From Pseudomonas baltica (GTDB lineage Bacteria > Pseudomonadota > Gammaproteobacteria > Pseudomonadales > Pseudomonadaceae), in NCBI RefSeq assembly GCF_031880315.1, contig NZ_CP134771.1, positions 1,550,001 to 1,614,000 on the forward strand: DNA of 64,000 bases. Direction: 5' to 3'. A program made the position numbers and the translations under genes. The notes below the pieces were generated by a model, which was given only the letters and a program-made list of their open reading frames with translations, made no database searches and was not told where the DNA came from. The stretch's first letter is position 1. Each line of letters opens with the position of its first letter. This document shows positions 48,460 to 57,666 of this stretch, piece after piece.

Positions 48460-49656
48460 CTACTTGCGAGCGATCACTCGTGCGACGATCGGATCATCGT
48501 CACCGTGCTTGGCCAGTCCATCACGCTCGATGCAGTAGTCAACCGTGAACCCGATCGCTACGAGCCGTTTGCAAAAATCGGCAACATTGATAAAGCGCCG
48601 GTAGTGGTCGGTCACCCGCTCATTCTCACCGACCTCGATCCCTTCTTGCATCAGGGCGTCCTTGTCGGTACGGAACTCCAGATAGAGCTTGCCCCCGGCT
48701 TTCAATATTTTGTAGGCATGACCCAGCACGTTGCCCTCGTCGTCGAGCGACATAGCATGCATGACGAATCGCCCATACACCGCATCGACCACTGTCGGCA
48801 GTCCGCTTACATCGCCCGCAAAATCTCCTTCGACGAAATCAATATTTAGGATCTGTTCGTCTTTCGCCCGCTGCCTGTTGATGTTGATCGCGACGGCAGA
48901 CTGATCAATGGCAGTGACCTGGAATTTTTTCGAGAAATAAAAGGCATCCCGACCGTTCCCGCAGCCGAATTCCAACAAGTGGCAATCGTTACTGAAAAAG
49001 TTTTCAGCACAAAAAATCGCGAACGAAGACGGCGGGATCGGTGCGCCGCGCTTTTGATAGTAGGCATCCCAATACCTGGCCCTGTCCTGATAAACGGCCG
49101 GCACGGGTATTTGCTTGCGCTGGCGAAGCTGCACCGCCTGCCGAAAATGCCGAACGATTTCTCCCGCCGCCATTTGCGGGGTCGTGTCACCATAATTCTT
49201 GAGGATGAGATCGGGGTTTTCGGGCTCTTCGAATCCAGCGGGCGTGGGCGATATGTTCTGCTTGGCCTGGGCACGGTAGATGCCTTTGGGGTCGCGCTCG
49301 GCCCTGATATCCAGTGGCACGTCGAGGTAGGCTTCGACGTAGAGATCATTGGATAAACGGTTTTTGACACGCACCGACTCGAACATCGCGACGGTCGCGA
49401 TGACCACGGTAATGCCGTTCTCGCTAACGCGCTTGCACAGCCTCGAATAGACATAGGCCAAGCGTTTACGCTCGTCCAGCTCATGGCCGAATTTTTCACC
49501 GAGGATGCTGCGCAGGTCGTCGCCATCCAGCAACAACACAGGCAGCCCCTCCTCTCTGAGCGCCTGACTGACGATTTGCGCAACCGTCGTCTTGCCAGCA
49601 CCGGAGTAGCCAGTGATCCAGATCAGTCCGCCGGTTTGCATCAGCTCACTACTCAT
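48460..49656 (-). CDS. APS-kinase-like P-loop kinase fused to SAM methyltransferase
   Basis: A two-domain protein of 398 residues. Residues about 8-180 resemble adenylylsulfate kinase: P-loop GYSGAGKTT (16-24), DGDDLR (44-49) and EEPENPDLILKN near 144-155. Residues about 195-398 are a class I SAM methyltransferase, with YWDAYYQKRG, then motif I LLEFGCGNGRD near 230 and YGRFVMHAMSLDD. No sulfate adenylyltransferase is nearby, so sulfate activation is unlikely. It is 28 bases downstream of a TagF-like transferase gene, which suggests phosphorylation and methylation of a polysaccharide or its precursor. Compare WbdD, an unrelated kinase-methyltransferase that caps E. coli O-antigen. A later ATG (residue 6) is possible. 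Confidence 0.85.
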   Translation of the reverse strand: MSSELMQTGGLIWITGYSGAGKTTVAQIVSQALREEGLPVLLLDGDDLRSILGEKFGHELDERKRLAYVYSRLCKRVSENGITVVIATVAMFESVRVKNRLSNDLYVEAYLDVPLDIRAERDPKGIYRAQAKQNISPTPAGFEEPENPDLILKNYGDTTPQMAAGEIVRHFRQAVQLRQRKQIPVPAVYQDRARYWDAYYQKRGAPIPPSSFAIFCAENFFSNDCHLLEFGCGNGRDAFYFSKKFQVTAIDQSAVAININRQRAKDEQILNIDFVEGDFAGDVSGLPTVVDAVYGRFVMHAMSLDDEGNVLGHAYKILKAGGKLYLEFRTDKDALMQEGIEVGENERVTDHYRRFINVADFCKRLVAIGFTVDYCIERDGLAKHGDDDPIVARVIARK

Positions 49657-49684
49657 TTTTCAGGCCCGTTCAAAAAGCAGCGGT

Positions 49685-50947
49685 TTAAAGTGATTCAAGA
49701 TACTTGGCAACCCGGGCGGCGTTACGACCTCGGGGCGAGCCAAAGTACTGTTGAAAGAGGTGTTCGATTGCAGCGTCATTACGTTGCATGAATGCTGGCG
49801 AAGACAGCGCCTCGGGCAACTGCTCGACAGTATCGGGCGTATACACCGGCAGCGATTTTTTCAGTTCGAGCACCGAAGAGCCAACATTCATCGGCGACTC
49901 GTCTCCTCCTGGCACATCCAGCAGCACCGTATTCTTGCCCAGGAACACCGCAGAGAACGGTGTGCCGCCGTAGTCAGCCAGCACCAGATCCGCAGCGCCA
50001 TACAGCTGATTCATATTACGGGTAGAGGTACGATCGATTTTAAAATCGCAGGCTTCCAGTGCCGCAATGTATTCCCGCTCCTGCACGAACGAGAGCGGGT
50101 GAGGCCTGACGATGATATTGACCTGGTCGTGCAATCGCGCGATCGCATGCGCATACACCGGGATGGAAGAGCTTTCGCCTCCCAATGTCGGCATCCACAA
50201 CAAGGTCTTTTTGCCTGGAGTCAGGTCAAACTCCTTGCTGATGCTGGCCACATCAAGATCTGCCTCGAAATACTCGTCATAACGCGGATAGCCCATGACG
50301 AATACCTCGCCTGCAAACCGCTCCTTTATGATCCGCTCGTCATTCACGCCATGGCACAGGAAGATATCGTAGATCTCGTTCCAGTCCATCAAACTCCAGG
50401 CGTCGCTGAGATCGGCCCCGTACATGTAGCGGATCTGCTTTCTGCCCACTTGCAGGGGTAGCAGCGTGTCGATATCCACCCCGTAATGCCACCGGGCTCG
50501 ACGCCCCAGCGCGATGAGGATTCGATTCCACAGCTTTTTGTAGCGATCGTGTCTTTGTTCGGGTTTGCGAGTCTTGCTACCGCCCGAGATAGGATGATTA
50601 CTGACGGAATAGTCGAACCTGATGCCGCTGTCTATCACCTGCTCTATATCAAGCACCTGATAGCCTCGCGCTTGGACATGCTTGAAAAATGCAGGGATGC
50701 CTTCTTTCTGTTGGCCGTTCTGATCCAGATAAAAATATTGCGTCAGGACGATGGAAAACTGCGACTTGCCCAAGGCCTGCCAGACACTTTCATAATGATT
50801 GAGCATCATTGGCTCATGCAGCAGAAAGGCCATTTTTTTGGTAGGGCACAAATACTTGGCATTGGATGATCGTTGGCCAGCCCTGCTCATAAAACTCCTT
50901 AGCGGCTGAAGAAAACTATTCAGCATCCTGACTTCATTGCTAATCAT
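49685..50947 (-). CDS. CDP-glycerol glycerophosphotransferase-like (TagF-type) transferase
   Basis: A 420-residue GT-B-type protein. The C-terminal half carries the family motifs VMGYPRYDEYF (about 229-239), LLWMPTLGGESS (about 257-268), IIVRPHPLSF and ADLVLADYGGTPFSAVFLGKNTVLLD (about 337-362). These are the positions where teichoic-acid polymerases and capsule polyol-phosphate transferases bind the CDP-polyol donor. No signal peptide; membrane-associated cytoplasmic action is likely. It is the second gene of a three-gene minus-strand unit. The donor is unknown. The start is uncertain: ATG 50947 or the ATG seven codons in. Confidence 0.82.
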   Translation of the reverse strand: MISNEVRMLNSFLQPLRSFMSRAGQRSSNAKYLCPTKKMAFLLHEPMMLNHYESVWQALGKSQFSIVLTQYFYLDQNGQQKEGIPAFFKHVQARGYQVLDIEQVIDSGIRFDYSVSNHPISGGSKTRKPEQRHDRYKKLWNRILIALGRRARWHYGVDIDTLLPLQVGRKQIRYMYGADLSDAWSLMDWNEIYDIFLCHGVNDERIIKERFAGEVFVMGYPRYDEYFEADLDVASISKEFDLTPGKKTLLWMPTLGGESSSIPVYAHAIARLHDQVNIIVRPHPLSFVQEREYIAALEACDFKIDRTSTRNMNQLYGAADLVLADYGGTPFSAVFLGKNTVLLDVPGGDESPMNVGSSVLELKKSLPVYTPDTVEQLPEALSSPAFMQRNDAAIEHLFQQYFGSPRGRNAARVAKYLESL

Positions 50948-51031
50948 GCTAGCAGCTCTGAACAGGCAGGTCGCGCCACCGACGCGCAGTTAAACGGTCG
51001 ATTGGCGCCAGGCATGGATCGCTGACTGAGC

Positions 51032-51493
51032 CTACTTCAGATACCGGGTGACTTTAGCCGGGTTACCGACTACGACGGCGTAGTCTGGGACATCCCGCGT
51101 GACCACGGCCCCCGCGCCCACCATCGCGCCCTGGCCGACAGTGATGCCTGGCAGCAACGTAGCATTGGCGCCGATGCTTGCCCCCGTCCGCACGGTAATG
51201 CCTTCGAAAGCATCGGGGTACACCTTCGACCGCGGCATTCTATCGTTGGTGAAGGTCGCGTTCGGACCGATGAACACATTGTCTTCAAGACGTGTCCCCG
51301 CCCACAGGTAGACGCCACTTTTGAGGGTAACGTTGTGACCGATCACCACATCGTTCTCTACGTAAGTATGCGCGCAGAGGTTGCAGTTTTCGCCGATGAC
51401 GGCCCCCTCGAGAATGACCGCGAACTGCCACACGCGGGTCCCGGCACCGATGGAAGCACTGGCGACGTCAGCTAGTTTATGGATCATGGGCAT
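51032..51493 (-). CDS. Left-handed beta-helix N-acetyltransferase (WbpD/WlbB-like)
   Basis: A 153-residue hexapeptide-repeat acetyltransferase of the sugar-nucleotide type. Repeats run from residue 12 to about 140 ([41 protein letters not shown]). [10 protein letters not shown] near residue 82 holds the region conserved in 3-amino-sugar N-acetyltransferases such as WbpD, WlbB and FdtC, and [10 protein letters not shown] ends the helix. It probably N-acetylates an amino sugar of a surface polysaccharide. GAGGTG precedes the ATG. It is first in a unit with the TagF-like and kinase-methyltransferase genes. Confidence 0.87.
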   Translation of the reverse strand: MPMIHKLADVASASIGAGTRVWQFAVILEGAVIGENCNLCAHTYVENDVVIGHNVTLKSGVYLWAGTRLEDNVFIGPNATFTNDRMPRSKVYPDAFEGITVRTGASIGANATLLPGITVGQGAMVGAGAVVTRDVPDYAVVVGNPAKVTRYLK

Positions 51494-51551
51494 TGCTCGT
51501 TCACCTCAGGAACAGGACGTTTGCAGTAGTGTACGCGCTCATGCAGCGGGC

Positions 51552-52430
51552 TCATTGCACCCGCCCCTCGAAGTGTTTTACGAAGGCTGATGCCGCCGGG
51601 CTCAGGCCCTGCTCCGCGCGAGTGATCAGGCCAATCTCGCGGTTCATGTGCGGCCCGTCGATCACCCGGCACGACACCCCGACCTGCCCTTGCGCCGCCG
51701 ATTCCGGCAGCAGACTGATGCCCTGCCCCTGCTGCACCAAGGCCAGCACCGTAGACATGTAATTGGCCTCGGCACGGGCGATCAGCCGCAAGCCGTGGTC
51801 GGCGAATACGCGTTCGACCTGCTCACGCACGCTGCTGTCGCGGCCGGTCAGGATCATCGGCTGGCCGCTCAGATCGGCCAGCGTCAGCGGCTGCCTGCGC
51901 GCCAATGGGTGATCATCGCGAACACACACGCACAACCGGTCCATGAGCAAGAATCGAAAGTCCAGACCGCCACCCTTGCCCCGCCCTCCAAGGCCGAACT
52001 CCACGTCACCGTTGCGCACCAAGTCGTCGATACGGTGCGCCACCACATCACGCAGGCGTATTTCCACACCTGGATACTGCTGCTGAAACTCACCCATCAC
52101 CCTGGGCAACACCCCCGAACACAACGACGGTAACGCGGCCAGTTCCACCACTCCACGGCGCAAGCCTGCCAGGTCGTGGCTTTGCTCGACAATATTGTCG
52201 AGGTCCATCAGCAGTTTTTCCATGGGGGCCAGATTCTGTCGCCCGGCGGGCGTCAGCGCCAAGTGCCGCGGGCCACGATCGAGCAAAGTGATGCCCAACC
52301 AGGTTTCCAACTGCTGCACCTGCACGGTCAGGGCCGAAGGCGACAGGTGCAGCTGGGTGGCGGCCTTGGCAAAGTTGCCAGCATGGGCCACGGCGATAAA
52401 GGCACGGATGTGCTGAAGGGCGTTCTTCAT
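51552..52430 (-). CDS. LysR family regulator divergent from CitMHS cassette
   Basis: A 292-residue LysR protein with N-terminal HTH (HIRAFIAVAHAGNFAKAATQLH, then LSPSALTVQVQQLETWLG) and effector domain (RRGVVELAALPSLCSGVLPRVM onward). It diverges from the CitMHS-AtuA genes with a 125-base gap, the usual layout for a LysR activator and its target, so it probably responds to the substrate of that cassette. Confidence 0.92.
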   Translation of the reverse strand: MKNALQHIRAFIAVAHAGNFAKAATQLHLSPSALTVQVQQLETWLGITLLDRGPRHLALTPAGRQNLAPMEKLLMDLDNIVEQSHDLAGLRRGVVELAALPSLCSGVLPRVMGEFQQQYPGVEIRLRDVVAHRIDDLVRNGDVEFGLGGRGKGGGLDFRFLLMDRLCVCVRDDHPLARRQPLTLADLSGQPMILTGRDSSVREQVERVFADHGLRLIARAEANYMSTVLALVQQGQGISLLPESAAQGQVGVSCRVIDGPHMNREIGLITRAEQGLSPAASAFVKHFEGRVQ

Positions 52431-52555
52431 TCTGTTTTACCGAACGTGACCACAGGTATATTTCAATTTACACCGAGCGCCGCATCTTTCGATACTCACC
52501 AAACAACAACAAAACTCGCTACGCCCATGCCGGCGTGGCTACGCGGAGAGCCGCT

Positions 52556-53851
52556 ATGCTCGCAATACTCGGTGTCATCACCATTCTGTGCCTGCTCGTA
52601 AGTGTCATGAGCAAACGCCTTTCTCCTCTCGTCGCCCTGATCGCCTTGCCCATCGTCGCCGCCTTGATTGGCGGATTCGGGCTGCAGACCAGCACCTTCA
52701 TCATCGCAGGCATCAAGAACGTCGCCCCGGTGGTGGGCATGTTCGTCTTCGCCATCCTCTATTTCGGCGTGATGACCGACGCCGGCATGCTCGACCCGAT
52801 CATCGACCGCATCCTGCGCACCGTCGGCACCCGCCCCACGCGCATCGTTTTCGGCACCGCACTGCTGGCCTTGCTGGTGCATCTGGACGGTTCGGGCGCG
52901 GTGACCTTCCTGGTCACCGTGCCAGCCATGCTGCCGCTGTACACCCGCCTGGGCATGGATCGGCGGATCCTCGCCTGCGTGGCTGCGATGGCCGCCGGGG
53001 TCAACTTTCTGCCGTGGACCGGCCCGGTGCTGCGCTCATCCGCCGCCTTGCATGTGCCTGTCAGCCAGTTGTTTCAGCCGCTGATCATCGTGCAACTGGT
53101 GGGCCTGGCATTCGTGTTTGCCTGCGCTTGGGGCCTGGGCCTGCGCGAAGAACGCCGCCTGGGCCTGGGCGCTGGCAGTCTGGGCAGTGAGTCGACGCCC
53201 AAACGCGTGCTCGGCGTCGATGACGAAGCCCTGCGTCGGCCGCGGCTGTTCTTGCCGAACCTGTTGCTGACCGTGGTGGTGATGGCGGTAATGATCGCCG
53301 GCTGGGTCGACCCCGTGGTGATGTTCATGCTCGGCACCGTGGTCGCGCTGTGCCTCAACTACCCCAACGTCGACGCCCAGCGCGCCCGTATCGACGCCCA
53401 TGCAAAAACCGCCTTGACCATGGCCAGCATCCTCCTTGCTGCCGGGGTGTTCACCGGCATCATGCAAGGCTCTGGCATGCTCAAGGCCATGGCCGAAGTC
53501 GCGGTCGCGGGCATCCCTGCTGGCCATGGCAAGCTCATCCCGGCTGTGGTCGGCTTTTTGTCCATGCCGCTGAGCCTGCTGTTCGACCCAGACTCCTACT
53601 ACTTCGGGGTCATGCCGGTGATCGCCGAAGTCGGCCGCTCGCTGGGCGTCGACCCGTTGCAGGTCGCCCAGGCCTCACTGCTGGGCGTGCACACCACAGG
53701 CTTCCCGGTCAGCCCGCTGACCCCGGCGACCTTCCTGTTGGTGGGCCTGTGCAAAGTCGAACTGGCCGACCACCAGCGCTTCACCATCCCCTTTCTGTTC
53801 GCCGCCTCGGTGTTGATGACCTTCACCGCCCTGCTGCTGGGAGTGTTTTGA
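52556..53851 (+). CDS. CitMHS-type citrate/metal-citrate transporter
   Basis: An inner-membrane secondary transporter of 431 residues with about twelve segments. MLAILGVITILCLLVSVMSKRLSPLVALIALPI at the N-terminus, VHLDGSGAVTFLVTVPAMLPLYTRLGMD (about 110-137) and the C-terminal GVHTTGFPVSPLTPATFLLVGL (about 380-401) match the CitMHS family (citrate-Mg:H+ or citrate-Ca:H+). I start at ATG 52556 with GGAGAG upstream. The next gene starts immediately after its stop (TGA-ATG). Confidence 0.9.
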   Translation: MLAILGVITILCLLVSVMSKRLSPLVALIALPIVAALIGGFGLQTSTFIIAGIKNVAPVVGMFVFAILYFGVMTDAGMLDPIIDRILRTVGTRPTRIVFGTALLALLVHLDGSGAVTFLVTVPAMLPLYTRLGMDRRILACVAAMAAGVNFLPWTGPVLRSSAALHVPVSQLFQPLIIVQLVGLAFVFACAWGLGLREERRLGLGAGSLGSESTPKRVLGVDDEALRRPRLFLPNLLLTVVVMAVMIAGWVDPVVMFMLGTVVALCLNYPNVDAQRARIDAHAKTALTMASILLAAGVFTGIMQGSGMLKAMAEVAVAGIPAGHGKLIPAVVGFLSMPLSLLFDPDSYYFGVMPVIAEVGRSLGVDPLQVAQASLLGVHTTGFPVSPLTPATFLLVGLCKVELADHQRFTIPFLFAASVLMTFTALLLGVF

Positions 53852-55201
53852 ATGAAAGTGTTACGCATCGGCTCCGGCGCCGGCTATTCCGGCGACCGCA
53901 TCGAGCCAGCTGTGGAGCTGGCCGCCAAGGGCGAGCTGGATTACCTGGTATTCGAGTGTCTGGCCGAGCGCACCATCGCCCTGGCGCAACAGGCACGCCT
54001 GGCCGACCCCGAGTCGGGCTTCGACCCGTTGCTGGAAGAACGCATGCGGCGAATCCTGCCCTATGTACTGAGCGCTCGCGGTAAACGGCGTTTGCGGGTC
54101 ATCACCAACATGGGCGCGGCCAACCCGGTGGCGGCGGCGCGGCTGGTGCGGCGCATTGCGTGGGAACTGGGCGGTGAGCATCTCAAGATCGCTGCGGTCA
54201 CGGGCGATGATGTGCTCGCTTTACTGGCAACGGGGTCGCGCCTGGATAATCAGGTGACTCTGGAGCAGATGGGCGATCGAGTCATCTCCGCCAATGCTTA
54301 CATGGGCGTCGAAGGGATGGTCGAAGCGCTGCAGGCCGACGCCGATGTGATCATCACCGGTCGTGTGGCCGACCCCTCGTTGTTCGTCGCGCCGCAGGTA
54401 TTCGAATTTGGCTGGGCGCTGGACGACTGGCCGTTGCTGGGGCGCGCGACCCTGGTGGGACATCTGCTCGAGTGCGCCGGACAGATCACTGGCGGCTATT
54501 TCGCCGACCCTGGGCTCAAGGATGTCGAGGGCCTTGCGCGCCTGGGCTTTCCGCTTGCCGAGGTGGGCAGCGATGGCAGTGTGTTGATTACCAAGGTCGA
54601 GGGCAGCGGCGGTTGCGTCACCCCCGCGACTTGCAGCGAACAGTTGCTGTATGAGGTGCACGACCCAGCGGCGTATTTGACCCCGGACGTAACGGCGGAC
54701 TTCAGTGATGTGCGCTTCGCGCAGGTGGGGCCGGACCGGGTGGCCGTCAGTGGTGCGACCGGACGTTTGCGGCCGCCGCAACTGAAGGTATCGGTGGGCT
54801 ACCTGGATGGTTGGATCGGCGAAGGGCAAATCTCCTACGGCGGGCCAGGCGCCCTCGCCCGCGCCGAGCTCGCCCGCGCCGTGGTGCTGGAACGGCTGCG
54901 GCTGGTGGCCGTGGAGTGCGAGGAGGTACGGGCCGACTTGATGGGCGTCGACTCCCTGCATGGAGCAGTTATCGGCAATCGCGCGGGTGTCGAGCCTTGG
55001 GAAGTACGGCTGCGCGTCTCGGCACGGTGTACGGACAAAGCCACCGCCGTGAAGATTGGCAATGAAGTGGAAACGCTCTACACCAACGGCCCGGCGGGTG
55101 GTGGTGGCGCGACCAAGAGCGTACGGCAGGTGGTGGCAGTGGCGTCGCTGCTGGTTGATCGCGGCCGGGTGGCGGCGCGTGTTCATCTGGAGGATGTGTG
55201 A
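53852..55201 (+). CDS. AtuA family (DUF1446) protein
   Basis: A 449-residue protein of the AtuA/DUF1446 family, which takes its name from acyclic terpene (citronellol) utilisation but has no established reaction. The conserved start LRIGSGAGYSGDRIEPAVEL is followed by FECLAERTIALAQQ (about 34-47), ITGRVADPSLFVAPQVFEFGW (about 168-188) and TNGPAGGGGATKSVRQVV near 411-428. It directly follows the transporter gene and is coupled to the small downstream gene. No other citronellol genes (atuB-H) are present, so an organic-acid substrate taken up by CitMHS is more likely than terpenes. Confidence 0.88.
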   Translation: MKVLRIGSGAGYSGDRIEPAVELAAKGELDYLVFECLAERTIALAQQARLADPESGFDPLLEERMRRILPYVLSARGKRRLRVITNMGAANPVAAARLVRRIAWELGGEHLKIAAVTGDDVLALLATGSRLDNQVTLEQMGDRVISANAYMGVEGMVEALQADADVIITGRVADPSLFVAPQVFEFGWALDDWPLLGRATLVGHLLECAGQITGGYFADPGLKDVEGLARLGFPLAEVGSDGSVLITKVEGSGGCVTPATCSEQLLYEVHDPAAYLTPDVTADFSDVRFAQVGPDRVAVSGATGRLRPPQLKVSVGYLDGWIGEGQISYGGPGALARAELARAVVLERLRLVAVECEEVRADLMGVDSLHGAVIGNRAGVEPWEVRLRVSARCTDKATAVKIGNEVETLYTNGPAGGGGATKSVRQVVAVASLLVDRGRVAARVHLEDV

Positions 55202-55527
55202 TGGCTACCGTAATGCTCAGGACATTGGCGCACTCGCGCACGGGGGACAAGGGCGATACCTCGAATATTTCAGTGATTGCTTATCGGCAGGAGGATTATG
55301 CGGTGTTGCGCGCGGAGGTGACGGTGGAGCGGGTTCAGGCGTTTTTTGCTGAATTGCTGCCGGCGGGAGCGGTGGTGACGCGGTATGAGCTGCCGGGGTT
55401 GGGGGCGCTGAATTTTGTGCTGCCGGGGATTTTGCGCGGTGGCGTGACCAGGGCGTTGGCCCTGGATGCGCATGGGAAGTGTTTGGGGGCGGGGTTGTTG
55501 GTGATGGGGATTGAGGTGGTGGATTGA
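55201..55527 (+). CDS. Small AtuA-related protein
   Basis: A 108-residue protein matching the C-terminal extension found on larger AtuA homologues (RTLAHSRTGDKGDTSNISVIAY, then ELPGLGALNFVLPGILRGGVTRALALDAHGK). In this genome the AtuA unit is split into two genes whose junction reads TGATG. A GTG one codon before the ATG is possible. The two products probably act as a complex. Function unknown. Confidence 0.87.
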   Translation: MATVMLRTLAHSRTGDKGDTSNISVIAYRQEDYAVLRAEVTVERVQAFFAELLPAGAVVTRYELPGLGALNFVLPGILRGGVTRALALDAHGKCLGAGLLVMGIEVVD

Positions 55528-55606
55528 ATCTGCCGGGCCAGATCGGGCTGATAAATCCAGCCCCCACCACCCTGTAGATTCGGCCACGTAAGTACTGAGC
55601 CCGCTA

Positions 55607-56965
55607 TTATCGGCGGTTTGCAGAAAGCGGGACTTCGACCATTTTATAAAAGAAGTGGCTAACAGCCCAGACCAGCGCGATAACCAACGGCAGATAAAAT
55701 AGCTCTGAATGGGGTGCAAGTGTCGCAGGTGCTATCTTCCTGACCTGTTCCATCAGCTGAGAATGGAAGGCATACAAGCAATAAGTGATGGTACCGCCAT
55801 ACTGTGTCGAACGTACAACGTAGAAAGTGAAACCCCGTTCTATTTTTTCTCCGGTCTCGAATATCCATATCGTTGCCAGCGTCCCCAAGACAGCGAGCGG
55901 CGGTGCGTAAACCCAGTATTTACCTAAGGCCAATAATGGTTTCCCATAGCCGGTGTATGAAATCCAAAGGGTCAACACCAACACGACCGTGATAAAAAAC
56001 GGAATACCAAGGAATGCCCATCGGTGGCCAACATGAGTTTTTTTCTGAGCGATCATTTTCGCCAATACCATCCCACTGACAAACATATACAGATTAGGAC
56101 CCAACGGCGAATAGACGCCATGAACAAGCACATTCATATCCCAGTCATGAATATTGGCCAAACCTATCGATATGGACAACCCGAGCATGACAACAATGAG
56201 GATAGACCAAACGCCCACCCCCCTCTTCGCAGCCAACGCATCTATCGCCATAGCTATGAAAGGAGCCAGCAAATAGAATTGGAACTCAGTAGTGACCGAC
56301 CACAACGCGCCAACCGCTATCCAGCGATTGTCGTCAAGCATTGCAGACTGGAATAAACCCCAAAGATTTTCAGGCCTGAAAATTTCTGGCGAGAGAAAAA
56401 CCCACTGAGCCCCCAATGCAAAAATATAGATCGGGTAAATGCGTATCGCCCTATTAAAGTAAAATTTAGCTATGCCATTTTGGTCAGTTATATACCGCCC
56501 TGAAAAAAAGCCTTTGCCCATCAGGTATCCTGACAATGTAAAAAAAATCCACACCCCTGCCCAAGGCGAAGACATAGCCAGACGATAAATAATGCCCGAG
56601 CTTGTGAGCTGAACCGGCGGGGCAAAAATCACAAAGAAGAAATGACCAAACAATACCATAAGACATGCGCAAAATCTTATAGTCAGCAAAGGGTCCATAC
56701 CGGGATAAAGAGAATCAGTTCTTGACGAGTCTCGCCGGCTACAGTTTCTCCGAACCCATAGAAACACCAATATACCGGGCACAATATCACTTACAACTAT
56801 ATATATCCATTTCTGTACAGGCGTCATCTGAACAAGTTGCGAATAACCCAGCAACTTAGGCACTACGAACATCAACACCAGCATAAATAATACCGGCATA
56901 CGAAATACCACCGGATGCCTTCGATGAGCCTCTGACGGCGTTCCAACGCTCAACAATTCTCTCAT
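55607..56965 (-). CDS. Acyltransferase 3 (OafA/YrhL-like) membrane protein
   Basis: An integral membrane O-acyltransferase of 452 residues with roughly ten to twelve segments. The active-site arginine/histidine region reads LTIRFCACLMVLFGHFFFV near 93-111, followed by VWIFFTLSGYLMGKGFFSGRY (about 138-158) and YFNRAIRIYPIYIFAL. It probably O-acetylates a surface polysaccharide. Base composition is clearly more AT-rich than the AtuA genes to its left, and codon choice is less GC-biased, suggesting transfer with the neighbouring glycosyltransferase genes. Confidence 0.9.
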   Translation of the reverse strand: MRELLSVGTPSEAHRRHPVVFRMPVLFMLVLMFVVPKLLGYSQLVQMTPVQKWIYIVVSDIVPGILVFLWVRRNCSRRDSSRTDSLYPGMDPLLTIRFCACLMVLFGHFFFVIFAPPVQLTSSGIIYRLAMSSPWAGVWIFFTLSGYLMGKGFFSGRYITDQNGIAKFYFNRAIRIYPIYIFALGAQWVFLSPEIFRPENLWGLFQSAMLDDNRWIAVGALWSVTTEFQFYLLAPFIAMAIDALAAKRGVGVWSILIVVMLGLSISIGLANIHDWDMNVLVHGVYSPLGPNLYMFVSGMVLAKMIAQKKTHVGHRWAFLGIPFFITVVLVLTLWISYTGYGKPLLALGKYWVYAPPLAVLGTLATIWIFETGEKIERGFTFYVVRSTQYGGTITYCLYAFHSQLMEQVRKIAPATLAPHSELFYLPLVIALVWAVSHFFYKMVEVPLSANRR

Positions 56966-57666
56966 GTAGGCTCCCTGACTATCCTGTCGATGGACTTTCT
57001 TATACGATTACATTAGCGCAGACTAGCGCCAAGCCTCGTCAAAAGTTGGCAGCAATAATATTCGCTGTCGAGTACATTTACAATACTTGTAAAAAAGCGG
57101 ATGAAACCAACAGATTAAGATAATTTTACCCATGCCTCCAAGGCTCCAGTCACAAAAAAACCTCACTGTCCTGTTCCGGCCACCTGTCTACTTCATGGCT
57201 CGTGCTGCTGCGGCTCGTAAATCAGAATGACAGCGGGGGCCCAGTCACAGAGTGAGCCATCGTCGTCATATCCCAAATGGCAGGCTGGCTAGAAGGAGTT
57301 GAATCGATCAGCCTGACGGATCCCCTTACCCATCGGCTTGACCGCAGCGCGGTGATTTCCTCAGCACAACGGGGTGGTAGGCAAAACCCGCAGACATGAG
57401 CGCAGGAAACAGTCAAGGCCCGGCGGTTAGCTGGAGAAAAAGAGTGGCCCCCTAAAATGAGATCTGATGAGGACAAAGATATGAAAGATGCAATCCTAGG
57501 TTCCCCACGTTCGGATTTTTCGGGTAAAGTGGTGCGACCTGGCGGACTAGACGAAACCGAATCAACATCGATAGTCCGCCACAAAAATCGGTCGGTGTGG
57601 ATCAGCAGCGGTTATCCATCCCGGAAACATGTGTAGTGATATAGCGATGGATTATTTACGTCACCC
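56966..57666. other. AT-rich intergenic region with no supported gene
   Basis: 701 bases between the divergent acyltransferase and glycosyltransferase genes. Inside, 57235-57452 is more GC-rich and bounded by GGGGGCC and GGCCCCC, which could be the ends of a small mobile-element remnant. A 59-codon frame (57457-57636, plus strand) and a 120-codon frame (57222-57584, minus strand) are open, but neither shows a domain or good ribosome-binding site. Confidence 0.45.

Noticed and set aside
48460-49656. Adenylylsulfate kinase of sulfate assimilation (cysC)
   Set aside because: The P-loop domain fits, but there is no cysD/cysN nearby, a methyltransferase is fused to it, and the neighbours are polysaccharide genes.
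57222-57584. 120-codon minus-strand frame in the AT-rich gap
   Set aside because: No ribosome-binding site, no domain, and cysteine/serine-rich random composition. It may overlap a mobile-element remnant but is not a gene I can support.
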